Part shown: piece after piece, positions 8,281 through 17,045 of the stretch
Layout: every line of letters starts with the position of its first letter
Position numbering within the stretch: the stretch's first letter is position 1
NCBI RefSeq assembly: GCF_014023275.1
Contig: NZ_CP054698.1
Span: 124,001-188,000, forward strand
Reading direction: 5' to 3'
DNA length: 64,000 nt
Origin: Nostoc edaphicum CCNP1411
Lineage (GTDB): Bacteria; Cyanobacteriota; Cyanobacteriia; Cyanobacteriales; Nostocaceae
Translations under genes and position numbers: made by a program
The notes under the pieces: generated by a model
The model's database searches: none
The model's input: the letters and a program-made list of their open reading frames with translations, nothing else
What the model was told of the DNA's origin: nothing

Positions 8281-8314
8281 AAAAACATACAGGTAGGCTA
8301 CCATGTATGTTTTT
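8281..8314. terminator. Strong hairpin in a divergent intergenic region
   Basis: AAAAACATACA (8281-8291) is perfectly inverted at 8304-8314, with a further GGTA/TACC pairing inside. The arms end in A and T runs, so it could act as an intrinsic terminator on either strand. Its place between two divergently transcribed genes means it would sit in their 5' leaders, not after a gene. Confidence 0.6.
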
Positions 8315-8398
8315 AATTAAATAAGGTGTTTTTGTTTCCAGAGAGGGTGAACCCCGGTTTATCTTCCCTGGAAAAAATTTTATAAATTTTACCTTAAT

Positions 8399-9733
8399 AT
8401 GACTGTTGCTCGCACAATTTGTTTGGGGTTTCTGGCTGTCATCGCTGTTGGTACTATCCTGTTGATGATGCCTTTCTCGACTAGCAATGGTACATGGGAT
8501 AACCTGATTGTGGCACTATTCACCTCGACATCCGCAGTTTGTGTCACAGGTCTATCAGTAGTTGATCCTGGTACTCATTTTTCTTTTTGGGGTCAGTTAT
8601 TTATTGCGCTATTAGCTCAGATTGGCGGGTTGGGCTACATGACAACTACCACATTTCTGATTTTGCTGATTGGTCGTAAGTTTGATATGCGGCAAAAAAT
8701 TGCTATTCAACAAGCTTTAGATCGACCGGGAATGAGTGGTAGCTCTCAAGTTATCCGTTCAATTATTGCCACAACTTTAATTTTTGAAATTACAGGAGTA
8801 TTCTTACTTCTACCAGCTTTTGTTCCAAAATATGGCTGGAGTCAAGGAATTTGGTTAGCCATTTTTCATAGCATTAATGCTTGGAATAATGCTGGTTTTA
8901 GTTTGTTTAAAGATAACTTAATTGGCTATCAATCATCCTTCTTAGTAGTCTTCACCGTCACCATGTTGATTATCTTTGGGGGGATTGGCTATCAGGTAAT
9001 TATGGAAATGTATCTTTGGTTGCGCGATCGCGTCCTCAGAAAAACTCATAATCAGACATTTTCCTTAGATTTCAAAGTTGCAACTAGCACCACTATTATA
9101 TTATTAGTAATAGGGTTAGTTGCCTTTTTCTGTATAGAGATTAGAAACCCTGAAACATTTGGCTCTCTAAACTTTCGTGACCAAATATTAGTAGCTTGGT
9201 TTCAATCAGTTACTCCCAGAACTGCCGGTTTTAACACCATCGATATTAGCAAAATGACTACCGCTGGACTATTCATTACGATTGCGCTGATGTTTATTGG
9301 TGCAAGTCCAGGTGGTACAGGAGGAGGAATGAAAACAACAACTCTGAGAGTCTTAACCAGTTGCACTAAAGCAATTCTCCAGGGGAAAGAAGACGTTTTG
9401 TTATACGATCGCAAAATAGCAATAAATTTAATTTTGAAAGCTGTGGGTGTGTTGGTGGGTTCAGTGGCAACCGTGATTTTAGCCACCATTTTAATTAGCC
9501 TTACAGATCCAAGATTAGATTTTATTCAAATTTTGTTTGAAGTGGTATCAGCCTTCGCTACCGTGGGTCTTTCTACAGGCATTACAGCAAGTATCTCCAC
9601 AGCCGCAAAGCTCATCTTAATTCTCACTATGTACGTTGGAAGAGTAGGTGTTTTACTACTAATGTCCGCTGTACTAGGAGATCCTCGCCCTACCAGAATT
9701 CACTATCCTGAAGAAAATTTACTCGTGGGATAG
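8399..9733 (+). CDS. ktrB: Potassium uptake channel subunit KtrB/TrkH family
   Basis: The membrane ion-translocating subunit of a Ktr-type (Na+-dependent in characterised cases) K+ uptake system. It has 444 residues with about ten hydrophobic segments. The four pore-loop repeats are visible around conserved Gly residues: TSTSAVCVTGLSVVDPG, NAWNNAGFSLF, SVTPRTAGFNTID and SAFATVGLSTGIT. A Gly-rich loop (GASPGGTGGGMKTTTL) is typical of KtrB/NtpJ. ktrA follows 177 bases downstream on the same strand and would encode the gating partner. The start is the ATG at 8399. Confidence 0.95.
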   Translation: MTVARTICLGFLAVIAVGTILLMMPFSTSNGTWDNLIVALFTSTSAVCVTGLSVVDPGTHFSFWGQLFIALLAQIGGLGYMTTTTFLILLIGRKFDMRQKIAIQQALDRPGMSGSSQVIRSIIATTLIFEITGVFLLLPAFVPKYGWSQGIWLAIFHSINAWNNAGFSLFKDNLIGYQSSFLVVFTVTMLIIFGGIGYQVIMEMYLWLRDRVLRKTHNQTFSLDFKVATSTTIILLVIGLVAFFCIEIRNPETFGSLNFRDQILVAWFQSVTPRTAGFNTIDISKMTTAGLFITIALMFIGASPGGTGGGMKTTTLRVLTSCTKAILQGKEDVLLYDRKIAINLILKAVGVLVGSVATVILATILISLTDPRLDFIQILFEVVSAFATVGLSTGITASISTAAKLILILTMYVGRVGVLLLMSAVLGDPRPTRIHYPEENLLVG

Positions 9734-9910
9734 TTAGGGAGAGGGAGTAGGGAATGGAAGAGAATAATTCTTGACTAATGACTTAATGATTAATGACTAA
9801 TCAAGAAACTGATAAAATATACATTTGAAGGCAAAAAATAAAATTTTTAATTCAAGCGGTATAAGCGTTTTTTGCCCTAAATACAGGGAGCCATAATAAG
9901 GATAACAAAG

Positions 9911-10606
9911 GTGAATCTTTCATCATTAAGTTTTTTTCGCAGTTTACGTAAAGATAACCATCAATTTGCTGTAATTGGGTTAGGTCGTTTTGGTCGATCT
10001 GTCTGTTCCACCCTGCACAATTTTGGTTATCAAGTGCTGGCAACAGATATTGATGAAAAACGAGTTTCAGAAGCATTAACTGAGGGAATAGTTGGTCATG
10101 CTTTACAACTAGACTCTACAGAACCGGCTGCACTTAAAGAAGCTGGAATTTTTGAATTTGATACTGTGATTATAGCGATAGGCAACTATGTTCAGGAAAG
10201 CATCATAACTACCCTAAATGTGAAAGAGGCTGGTGTTCCCCACGTAGTTGCCAAAGCTTCTAGTGAAGTTCACCGTAAACTGTTGCGGCGAGTAGGGGCA
10301 GATCATGTTGTTTTTCCTGAGTATGAAGCGGGTTGTGCCCTAGCGCGTACTCTTACCAAACCAGCAATCCTAGATCGGTTTGACCTAGACCCAGATAACA
10401 GTATTGTAGAGTTGATTGTGCCTGATGAATTTCACGGCAGAACAATCACCGAGTTACAACTTCGTAATCGCTACGGTTTAAATTTGCTAGCAGTAAGTCA
10501 GGATGGTAAATTTCAAATTAATCCTGACCCTACTAAGCGTTTAGAGCGTGGTTCAGCAATGGTCGTTATTGGTTGCAATAAAGATATCAATCGTTTGCCG
10601 ATTTAA
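9911..10606 (+). CDS. ktrA: K+ uptake regulatory subunit KtrA (RCK domains)
   Basis: The cytosolic RCK protein that gates KtrB. The 231-residue protein has an N-terminal Rossmann fold: QFAVIGLGRFGRSVCSTL near residue 18 (GxGxxG), then an acidic strand end (LATDID). The C-terminal RCK_C domain begins near LDPDNSIVELIVPDEF. It starts with GTG at 9911, preceded by AAGG about ten bases upstream. Pairing with ktrB supports the function. Nucleotide (ATP/ADP or NAD) binding is family knowledge, not visible directly. Confidence 0.94.
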   Translation: MNLSSLSFFRSLRKDNHQFAVIGLGRFGRSVCSTLHNFGYQVLATDIDEKRVSEALTEGIVGHALQLDSTEPAALKEAGIFEFDTVIIAIGNYVQESIITTLNVKEAGVPHVVAKASSEVHRKLLRRVGADHVVFPEYEAGCALARTLTKPAILDRFDLDPDNSIVELIVPDEFHGRTITELQLRNRYGLNLLAVSQDGKFQINPDPTKRLERGSAMVVIGCNKDINRLPI

Positions 10607-10677
10607 AAAAGTTAGAAGTAATTCAATTTTAGATTTGAGATTTGAGATTTGAGATTTTTCATTCAATCTAAAATTGG

Positions 10678-10720
10678 CAGAGTTAGAGATTATTAATTTA
10701 TTCCTAACTCTGACTTTTTT
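10678..10720 (+). terminator. Terminator after ktrA
   Basis: CAGAGTTAG (10678-10686) pairs with CTAACTCTG (10704-10712), and six T residues follow. It lies about 70 bases after the ktrA stop. An outer CAATTTTAGATT inverted pair just before it (10624-10676) brackets a short GAGATTT tandem. Confidence 0.8.
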
Positions 10721-10727
10721 ATAAGAG

Positions 10728-10930
10728 GAATTCAGAATTCAGGAGTCAGGAGTCAGAATGAGCGTATGAATTCTGTACGAGTGGGTGACAAATATTGGTT
10801 AAAACCGTACTTTGTCCCGCTAGGCTAACGCCCGAAGTCAAGCGAAAAAAATTAAAATATTCTCACCTTAAAACTCTATCCCTTTATGGGTGGAGCATTC
10901 TGAATTCTGAATTCTGTATTCTGACTCCCG
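10728..10930. repeat. Inverted repeat of GAATTCAG / GAGTCAG units
   Basis: The left arm (about 10728-10759) is rich in GAATTCAG and GGAGTCA units. The right arm (about 10897-10930) carries their complement (TTCTGAATTCTG, TGACTCC). The centre carries GCTAGGCTAACGCCCGAAGT, a fragment of another dispersed repeat. The right arm ends three bases from the stop of the TPR gene. Confidence 0.75.
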
Positions 10931-10932
10931 TT

Positions 10933-12042
10933 TTATTGTCCAGGACTCGTTGAAGTAGATTGTGGTTCAACTGAGACAGGGACATCGCCAGGGTTGGCTG
11001 GCGTTTCTGGTTGATTCGGCGTGTTTGACTGAGGTGTTTGTACTACATTACTTGTAGAATCTGAACTCTGAGCAGGAGTAGCTGTTTGACTGGCTTGAGG
11101 TTGCTGTTGTCCAGCCTTCTGGGCAATTTGCTGCATTAGCTGTTCAATTTTCTCAACTTGTTCAATATTGCCTTGCTGACGATATTCGTTATAAGCGCGT
11201 TTCAAGACTCCACTAGCTTTTTTGATGTCGCCCTGATTATATAAAGTGACTCCCAAGTTATAGTAAGCTGAGGCATTTTTAGGATTTTGGCGAATAGCTT
11301 GCCGATAAACAGAAATAGCCTCTGAAGCTTGACCATGAACTGCCAGTAAACTTGCCATATTGTTGTAAGCCGTGGCATTTTTCGGATCTAGTTGCAATAC
11401 TTGGCGATAATTGGCGATCGCAAGCTCTGTTTGACCTTGTTGTTGCAAGGCGATCGCTAAGTTAAAATAAGCATTGGCATAACTGCTATCTAGATTGATT
11501 ACTTGCTGATATGCTGCGATCGCTTCTTGTAGTTGTCCTTGTTCATAAAGCACCAAACCCAGATTATATAGCGCTGCTACCCTTGTGGAATCTATTACAA
11601 GGCTCTGGCGATAAGCCGTAATCGCTGCATCTTTTTCTCCTTGTCGGTGCAACACTAATCCTAAGTTGTAATAAGCTTCACTCAAATTGGGATTAATCCT
11701 AATCGCCTCTGTATATTCTTGTAAAGCTATATCCAGGCGATTTTGCTCCATGAATATATTACCCAGATAATTTCGCGCTGCCCCAAGGCTAGGATCTCGC
11801 TGTAACGCTTGGCGAAAGGCATATTCCGCCCCCTGTAAATCTTTGCGATTATAGCGCGTCACTCCCTGCTGGAAAAAGCTAGCTGCTTGAAGATCCTGAG
11901 AAATTGCGGTTTCTCCTAGCAGCTTGCTTCCGGAGAAATTAGTAATTGTTGGTGTAGCCAAGACCAAAAACGTAGAACAGCCAGCGAGTGTCACCTGGCA
12001 AAATAAATTTAACCAATGAGAAAATAGGTATTTTTCAGACAT
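10933..12042 (-). CDS. Secreted or membrane-bound TPR protein
   Basis: About 369 residues. The frame reaches 12096, but the ATG at 12042 places a hydrophobic export segment (LFCQVTLAGCSTFLVLATP) at the N-terminus. Then come at least six tandem 34-residue TPR units, recognisable by recurring A-x-x-x-Y-x-x-A/LGLxLxxQG patterns such as AYYNLGLVLHRQGEKDAAI. A low-complexity Gln/Pro/Ser/Thr tail makes up the last 70 residues. TPRs act as protein-binding scaffolds, and the partner is unknown. queA follows upstream on the same strand with a short gap, so they may share transcription. Confidence 0.88.
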   Translation of the reverse strand: MSEKYLFSHWLNLFCQVTLAGCSTFLVLATPTITNFSGSKLLGETAISQDLQAASFFQQGVTRYNRKDLQGAEYAFRQALQRDPSLGAARNYLGNIFMEQNRLDIALQEYTEAIRINPNLSEAYYNLGLVLHRQGEKDAAITAYRQSLVIDSTRVAALYNLGLVLYEQGQLQEAIAAYQQVINLDSSYANAYFNLAIALQQQGQTELAIANYRQVLQLDPKNATAYNNMASLLAVHGQASEAISVYRQAIRQNPKNASAYYNLGVTLYNQGDIKKASGVLKRAYNEYRQQGNIEQVEKIEQLMQQIAQKAGQQQPQASQTATPAQSSDSTSNVVQTPQSNTPNQPETPANPGDVPVSVEPQSTSTSPGQ

Positions 12043-12131
12043 AAATAGCAGACCTGTACTTATTTTTAACTCCTCATAAGTCAGAGTACCCACCACGACA
12101 AAAAAAATTCCAAATTCCCAACTTTTAACTC

Positions 12132-13289
12132 CTAACTCTCCACTCTCACAGCTTCCGGTAAAATTAGCATGGCATCACCAAAGGAATAGAAGCGATACTC
12201 TGAAGCGATCGCTTCAGAGTATATATTTAATAACCGTTGTCTGCCAATTAGCGCACTTACCAACATCAGCAAACTGGAACGCGGTAAGTGAAAATTTGTA
12301 ATCAAACCATCCACCACCCGCCATTGGTAGCCGGGATAAATAAACAAGTCTGTTTTCCCGCAAAATGGTTGTAAATTCCCAGTTTTAGCCGCCCCTTCTA
12401 AAGCCCTTACTGCGGTTGTTCCCACAGCAATAATTCGACCGCCAGCTGCTTTAGTGGCGCGGATTTGCTCTACTGTGGCGGCGGGAACTTCAATCCATTC
12501 TTCGTGCATCTGGTGGGTAGTTACATCCTCCACTTCCACAGGGCGAAATGTGCCTACACCAACGTGTAGCGTTACAAAAGCTTGATTGATTTTGCGATCG
12601 CGCAACTTTTCTAATAATTCTGGGGTAAAGTGTAATCCTGCCGTTGGTGCTGCGATCGCTCCTGGCTGTTTGGCATAAACTGTCTGATACTGTCCGTCAG
12701 CAGCTTCTGAAGTAGTAATGTATGGTGGTAGCGGGATTTCACCAAACACCTCTAACAATTGCACCAAAGACTTTCCCTCTGGCACATCAAATTGCAACAA
12801 CCGCCCCCCAGTTGCTACATCTGTTTCTATAACTGTAGCCGTTAGCTGGGGACTGGGGACTGGGTAGGAATCTTCCTGATCCCTAATTCCTAATTGCCTT
12901 GGTTCAAAAATAATCTTAGCTCCCTGTTTGAAGCTTTTTCCTGGCTTAACTAAAGCTAACCAACAGTTATGCTGCCGTTCTTCCAACAGCAACACCTGGA
13001 TTTTAGCACCAGTAGATTTATGACCATAAAGCCGCGCTGGAATGACTCTTGTATTGTTCATAACCAACAAATCACCAGAGCGCAGCAGTGCAGGCAAATC
13101 ATGGAAAATGTGGTGTAGGGGTGCTGTTTCGATGCCTGTAGTAGAAGAATTAACTACCAGTAATCGCGAACTATCTCTAGGAACTGCTGGGTTTTGGGCA
13201 ATGAATTCTGGAGGTAGTTCGTAGTCATAGCCAGCTACCGAGCAATCTAATTCCAAATCTTTTTCTTGTGGGCTAGATGTATCTTTCAA
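12132..13289 (-). CDS. queA: tRNA preQ1(34) S-adenosylmethionine ribosyltransferase-isomerase
   Basis: Adds the epoxycyclopentane ring to preQ1 in tRNA wobble position 34, a step of queuosine synthesis, using SAM. The 385-residue protein shows family blocks [62 protein letters not shown] and [20 protein letters not shown]. An extra loop of about 20 residues (around 128-147) is encoded by DNA with the repeat motif GGGGACTGGGGACTGGG (12847-12905) and interrupts the usual spacing. No preQ1 riboswitch is evident upstream. Confidence 0.95.
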   Translation of the reverse strand: MKDTSSPQEKDLELDCSVAGYDYELPPEFIAQNPAVPRDSSRLLVVNSSTTGIETAPLHHIFHDLPALLRSGDLLVMNNTRVIPARLYGHKSTGAKIQVLLLEERQHNCWLALVKPGKSFKQGAKIIFEPRQLGIRDQEDSYPVPSPQLTATVIETDVATGGRLLQFDVPEGKSLVQLLEVFGEIPLPPYITTSEAADGQYQTVYAKQPGAIAAPTAGLHFTPELLEKLRDRKINQAFVTLHVGVGTFRPVEVEDVTTHQMHEEWIEVPAATVEQIRATKAAGGRIIAVGTTAVRALEGAAKTGNLQPFCGKTDLFIYPGYQWRVVDGLITNFHLPRSSLLMLVSALIGRQRLLNIYSEAIASEYRFYSFGDAMLILPEAVRVES

Positions 13290-13561
13290 ATTGGCTTGTA
13301 CTAGTTTTTGCTTTATCTAGTATTTATACTCTCTTAAAAAGGCTGGGTTAAGTTTTCCCTTCTAAAGGAACTTTAAGACATTTTCGCTCAGTTTTGTCGC
13401 TAGGCTATAAGATTGTTACTATTAAGTAACACGGAAAAATTAACATAAAAATTGGGTAAACCTCCCCATCTAAAAACGGGGGCTTTTACCCTACCGGGAA
13501 GAGGCACTGATTGACGAAGATAGATATGTAGGATTGGCTTTGATCCCAAGCACCAACAAAC

Positions 13562-13951
13562 ATGGAATACTTGTACTATCTGGCAAATGCCAGTCTAACC
13601 CTGAGGGTCGTTCAACACCTCCACGCTAGACCCCAGACACCAGTTTCGTTCGTCACCGTAATTCATCAAATTGATGGCTGGGTGGTTAGGATCAAACTCA
13701 GAGGTCAAGTCTCGCCCCAAGAAGATGGCGACTTTCGGGCTTTTCTAAACGAATTAGGAATTAGCTATGAACCGCCAATGAGGGTGCAAATGGCACTTTG
13801 GAGTTTGGAAGCGGGACAGTGCCCTGTGGACGTAATGCGTCGCTATCAGGTAGCGATCGTTTCTCATGGTAGTCCAGAGAGAGACGAAATCGAGGCCTTC
13901 CGGCAACAGTTTGTCCGGGGCTTAGGTTACTGCCCAGAAACCTTGGCGTGA
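13562..13951 (+). CDS. Conserved hypothetical protein, 129 aa
   Basis: A soluble-looking protein with no membrane segment. It begins MEYLYYLANASLTLRVVQHL and has a central strand-rich part (VTVIHQIDGWVVRIKLRGQV), then helices ending in FRQQFVRGLGYCPETLA. I think it belongs to a cyanobacterial family of unknown function but cannot name it with confidence. It is separated from queA by about 270 bases containing a C-rich/G-rich hairpin-like sequence near 13460-13490. Coding quality looks good: regular amino-acid use and a HIP1 core in frame. Confidence 0.75.
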   Translation: MEYLYYLANASLTLRVVQHLHARPQTPVSFVTVIHQIDGWVVRIKLRGQVSPQEDGDFRAFLNELGISYEPPMRVQMALWSLEAGQCPVDVMRRYQVAIVSHGSPERDEIEAFRQQFVRGLGYCPETLA

Positions 13952-14021
13952 CACTATTTGGTTGTAACGCCACTACAAAATTATTGGTCATTGGTAATGA
14001 AGATATCTTATCCATTACCGA

Positions 14022-14540
14022 TTAACCATTATCAATTGAAGAGTCGAAAGCTGCCGGAATGTATTCTTGCAGCTTAAACTTATATCCATCTACTGATGAA
14101 GTAGCTAGAGCTTCCTGGCTTGCTGTAATCCCAGTCAGATTTTTTGATATTCTTTGACAGTAGACAATAGCAACATCAAATCTACAAGAATAATCTGCCT
14201 TTTCAGGAAACTGGGCTAAAAATATTCCAGCTGTACGCCAAATTTTTGCTTGCTTTTGTGTGGTGATTGCACTTCTTCCCCCAGCATCCCAACTACCTGA
14301 ACTGCGGGTTTTAACTTCAACAAATGCCAATAATGAGTGCTGAGTGCTGAGTGCTGAGTGCTGAGTAAGGAGTTTTTCCTCAGTTCGTCCATCATATTGG
14401 GCGATGATATCAATTTCTCCCCAGCGGCTAGAAAAGCGACGATGCAGAATTATCCAACCTGTAGATTGCAACCATTGGGCTACTAGGTCTTCTCCTAAAT
14501 GACCAATATCTGGATAATGGGATGGAGGAAGGTTAGCCAT
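14022..14540 (-). CDS. yraN: YraN/UPF0102 family nuclease-like protein
   Basis: A 172-residue member of the UPF0102 family, which has a PD-(D/E)XK nuclease-like fold but an unsettled role. The conserved core is split: [10 protein letters not shown] (Glu and Asp) comes before and [16 protein letters not shown] (E-x-K) after an unusual insertion ([18 protein letters not shown]). The insertion is encoded by tandem GAGTGCT-type heptamers at 14334-14366. The N-terminal helix ([14 protein letters not shown]) is typical. The start codon at 14540 overlaps the leader of the divergent pentapeptide gene. Confidence 0.9.
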   Translation of the reverse strand: MANLPPSHYPDIGHLGEDLVAQWLQSTGWIILHRRFSSRWGEIDIIAQYDGRTEEKLLTQHSALSTQHSLLAFVEVKTRSSGSWDAGGRSAITTQKQAKIWRTAGIFLAQFPEKADYSCRFDVAIVYCQRISKNLTGITASQEALATSSVDGYKFKLQEYIPAAFDSSIDNG

Positions 14541-14554
14541 TGACTAAAAATATC

Positions 14555-15160
14555 ATGAATGCTACGAATTCTAGGTTAAGCGATGCCTGCGGTGGGCTAC
14601 GCCTACGCACAGCGGGTTCTAAACTCGACTCATCCCGAACAAAGTTGGGGTTGAAACATAAAACAGACCATCGAATTTGGGCAAGCATACTCAGCTTATT
14701 CCTCTGGGGAATGATTGTCATCACTGCAACAGTCGGTTTTGCTCCAAAAGCTTTGGCACTCGAATATAATAAAGAGATTTTGGTTGAGGCTGATTTCTCA
14801 GGACGTGATTTAACAGACTCCAGCTTTACCAAAGCTAATCTTCGCCAGAGCAACTTCAGCCACGCTAATTTGAACGGTGTCAGCTTCTTTGCAGCAAATT
14901 TAGAATCTGCGAATTTGGAGGGTTCTGACTTGAGAAATGCCACTTTAGACTCGGCTCGTTTAGTCAGAGCAAATTTGACAAATGCACTGTTGGAGGGTGC
15001 TTTTGCTGCTAACGCCAGATTTGACGGTGCAATCATTGACGGGGCAGATTTTACCGATACGCTGCTGCGTTCCGATGAGCAAAAAAAATTGTGCAAACTT
15101 GCCAAAGGAACTAATCCCATTACAGGACGAGATACGCGTGACACCTTGTTTTGTCCTTAG
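14555..15160 (+). CDS. Thylakoid-lumen-type pentapeptide-repeat protein
   Basis: About 201 residues. A twin-basic leader is followed by a hydrophobic segment ([19 protein letters not shown]) ending in ALA, consistent with export. Then come about fifteen A(D/N)LxX pentapeptides (residues 85-165, for example [20 protein letters not shown]). It closes with [20 protein letters not shown] and FCP, a tail typical of lumenal pentapeptide proteins of cyanobacteria and chloroplasts. The frame opens from a TTG at 14540, but the ATG at 14555 is more likely. The first 30 codons contain an in-frame dispersed palindrome (14580-14608), so the true start could also be later. Confidence 0.85.
   Translation: MNATNSRLSDACGGLRLRTAGSKLDSSRTKLGLKHKTDHRIWASILSLFLWGMIVITATVGFAPKALALEYNKEILVEADFSGRDLTDSSFTKANLRQSNFSHANLNGVSFFAANLESANLEGSDLRNATLDSARLVRANLTNALLEGAFAANARFDGAIIDGADFTDTLLRSDEQKKLCKLAKGTNPITGRDTRDTLFCP
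14580..14608. repeat. Dispersed palindrome inside a coding frame
   Basis: A copy of the GCGATGCCTGCGG / GGGCTACGCCTACGC element. It is read in frame as [10 protein letters not shown] in the leader of the pentapeptide protein. Confidence 0.8.
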
Positions 15161-15180
15161 TATTTTCTACCTGTATATTG

Positions 15181-15290
15181 ATTGGGCATTGGGCATGGGG
15201 CATGGGGCATGGGGCATTGGTATTTAGTGATTAAGTTTATTCTCTATTCCCTATTCCCTATTCCCCATTCCCCATTCCCAACTTATAAAA
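15181..15290. repeat. Tandem heptamer arrays (GGGCATT and ATTCCC types)
   Basis: Runs of GGGCAT(T/G)G are followed about 40 bases later by CTATTCC/CCATTCC runs. They fill the space between the convergent pentapeptide and 125-aa genes. The arms are partly complementary, so they may fold as a two-way terminator. Confidence 0.85.
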
Positions 15291-15300
15291 TATTTAGCAC

Positions 15301-15678
15301 CTACCAACCACCTGCACCAATCTTTTGACAAACAATTTGCATTCCTTTTCCTGGTGAAGAATTAGCTACAAAAGGTATTTCTCCTTTCTCCTGATCTTCT
15401 TGAAGTAGTTGTCCATCCAACCCATAAATGGCAATGCGATTGAGAAAAAGCCGCGATTCTTTGCACGAAGCATCGAACGTAGTCTCGAAGATGCCATCTC
15501 CATAGATACCGTAAAGCTTGTATGTAGTTCCCTTAATAGTTTTTGTATCCAGAGCTACACTGTTTCCTAGTTTATCATGTCCTACAGTGAGATATCTTTG
15601 TGCATCTTGAGCAATGGCACTACCATTACTCAATAAAATAGCGATCGCTCCCACAATCCCGCCTATTTTAAAATACAT
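15301..15678 (-). CDS. Small secreted protein of unknown function
   Basis: 125 residues with a clear Sec-type signal peptide ([20 protein letters not shown], cleavage expected after SAIAQ or AIA). The mature part contains YLTVGHDKLGNSVALDTKTI and two Cys residues (DASCKES and QIVCQK) that could form a disulphide. No family is recognised. It is likely periplasmic. It is convergent with the pentapeptide gene across a repeat array. Confidence 0.72.
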   Translation of the reverse strand: MYFKIGGIVGAIAILLSNGSAIAQDAQRYLTVGHDKLGNSVALDTKTIKGTTYKLYGIYGDGIFETTFDASCKESRLFLNRIAIYGLDGQLLQEDQEKGEIPFVANSSPGKGMQIVCQKIGAGGW

Positions 15679-15841
15679 ACAGTTTCAAAATATCAGATTT
15701 CATATATTTCTACCCGCGATCAAAGGAGTTCTGGCAGGGTAAAAGCACTGAAATCAAGACAGAGCAAGGTGTTATACTAGTAAGTAACACTTTATGGGAA
15801 GCGTCAAGCACTAAACAAAGAGCTGCAATACTTTTCAAAGT

Positions 15842-16621
15842 ATGAGTGAAACACTTGCTGATATTGCCATACCGCCCCAGTTTCCCGATCACACTCAACT
15901 ACCAGAGTCTGATGGTACGTTTGTGAAAAATTTTCAAGAGCATCCTCAAACCGTCATTCTTACAGACTCAATTGCTCAAGCTTTGCAACGCTTACATCCT
16001 GATGGACAGTATTGCATTGGTCAAGATTGTGGTATTTACTGGCGAGAGACTGAACCACCAGAAAAAGGAGCAGCAGCACCGGATTGGTTTTATGTCCCTG
16101 GTGTACCACCAAGACTAGATGGCAAAAACCGCCGCTCTTATGTTTTGTGGCGGGAATACATACCGCCATTAATTGCTATAGAACTAGCTAGTGGTAATGG
16201 CGATGAAGAACGAGATGTCACTCCTTTACCTCTAGCTGGTGGTCGGGAAGGCGCAAAAGTAGGTAAATTCTGGGTATATGAGCGAATAATCCGAATTCCC
16301 TACTATGCCATTTATGAAATTAGTAATGACAAACTGGAAGTTTATCATCTGGTAGATTTTTCTTACCACAAAATGCAGCCTAATGAGCGAGGCCACTACC
16401 CAATTACTCCTTTAGGAGTGGAACTAGGGTTATGGCAGGGAAGCTACTTGAATAATCCTGAGCAATTTTGGTTGCGCTGGTGGGATTTAGAAGGAAATCT
16501 GTTACTGATTGGTCAAGAAGAAGCTGAGTTGCAAAGGCAAAGAGCCGAGCAAGCAGAACGAAAAGCTGCACAATTAGCAGAACGGCTCAGGGCAATAGGT
16601 ATCGACCCAGATGTAGAGTAA
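15842..16621 (+). CDS. Uma2 family (DUF820) endonuclease-like protein
   Basis: 259 residues. Uma2 proteins are abundant in cyanobacteria and have a restriction-endonuclease-like fold with uncertain function. Visible elements are PDWFYVPGVPP (motif Asp), PPLIAIELASGNG (Glu) and KVGKFWVYERIIRIPYYAIY (Lys and hydrophobic strand). A Gln/Glu/Arg-rich helix at the C-terminus (about residues 222-250) is probably a coiled coil. The start is the ATG at 15842. A palindrome copy follows at 16648. No partner gene is evident. Confidence 0.85.
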   Translation: MSETLADIAIPPQFPDHTQLPESDGTFVKNFQEHPQTVILTDSIAQALQRLHPDGQYCIGQDCGIYWRETEPPEKGAAAPDWFYVPGVPPRLDGKNRRSYVLWREYIPPLIAIELASGNGDEERDVTPLPLAGGREGAKVGKFWVYERIIRIPYYAIYEISNDKLEVYHLVDFSYHKMQPNERGHYPITPLGVELGLWQGSYLNNPEQFWLRWWDLEGNLLLIGQEEAELQRQRAEQAERKAAQLAERLRAIGIDPDVE

Positions 16622-16647
16622 TATTTACCCAGCTTTTCAGTAAATCA

Positions 16648-16676
16648 GCGATGTCTACGGCGGGCTACGCCAACGC
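16648..16676. repeat. Dispersed palindrome, GCGATGTCTACG family
   Basis: GCGATGTCTACGG then CGGGCTACGCCAACGC, between the Uma2 gene and the HicB-like gene. Confidence 0.8.
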
Positions 16677-16802
16677 ACCTTTCAATAACTTGAGGGCTGT
16701 TTTTGCTATCTTCTACATTGCTCTTTTGTAAGCTACTTGCAAAATTGTCAAGGTTCTAAACTAAAATTGTTTACATACGTGCGATCGCTAAAAAAGCGAA
16801 TT

Positions 16803-17045
16803 ATGAATACTTTTATTGTCAAAGTAAGCGCTTTTTGGGATTCTGAGGTTGATGTTTGGGTAGCTAGCAGTGATAATCTACCTGGGTTGGTTACAGAAGC
16901 TTCTACTATTGAGGTGTTAACAGCAAAACTCAAAGCTATGATTCCAGAACTTATTGAATTAAATGGAGTTGAATCTGGCAACAAAGATTACATTGATTTA
17001 TACTTAATAACCCATCGTCATGAATCAATCAAAGTGGCTGGCTAA
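16803..17045 (+). CDS. HicB-like antitoxin (DUF1902 type)
   Basis: 80 residues from the ATG at 16803. The longer frame to 16737 has no better start. It shows the partial RNase-H-like HicB pattern: FIVKVSAFWDSEVDVWVASS, then LPGLVTEASTIEVLTAKLKA. It lacks a C-terminal DNA-binding domain. Its stop overlaps the next start by one base (TAATG), so translation is probably coupled to the HicA-like gene. Likely neutralises that protein. The order antitoxin then toxin is the reverse of classical hicAB. Confidence 0.82.
   Translation: MNTFIVKVSAFWDSEVDVWVASSDNLPGLVTEASTIEVLTAKLKAMIPELIELNGVESGNKDYIDLYLITHRHESIKVAG

Noticed and set aside
13290..13561. preQ1 riboswitch upstream of queA
   Set aside because: I looked for the conserved aptamer pattern on the minus strand and did not find it. 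There is only a short C-rich/G-rich pairing near 13460-13490.
14533..15144. 203-codon minus-strand ORF opposite the pentapeptide gene
   Set aside because: It mirrors the regular AxLxN codons of the pentapeptide repeats, giving an artificial Ser/Lys/Ala-rich translation.
15181..15290. Possible CRISPR array
   Set aside because: The units are uninterrupted or nearly uninterrupted heptamers without unique spacers. The same applies to the arrays at 27.4, 48.9, 51.2, 53.0 and 60.2 kb.
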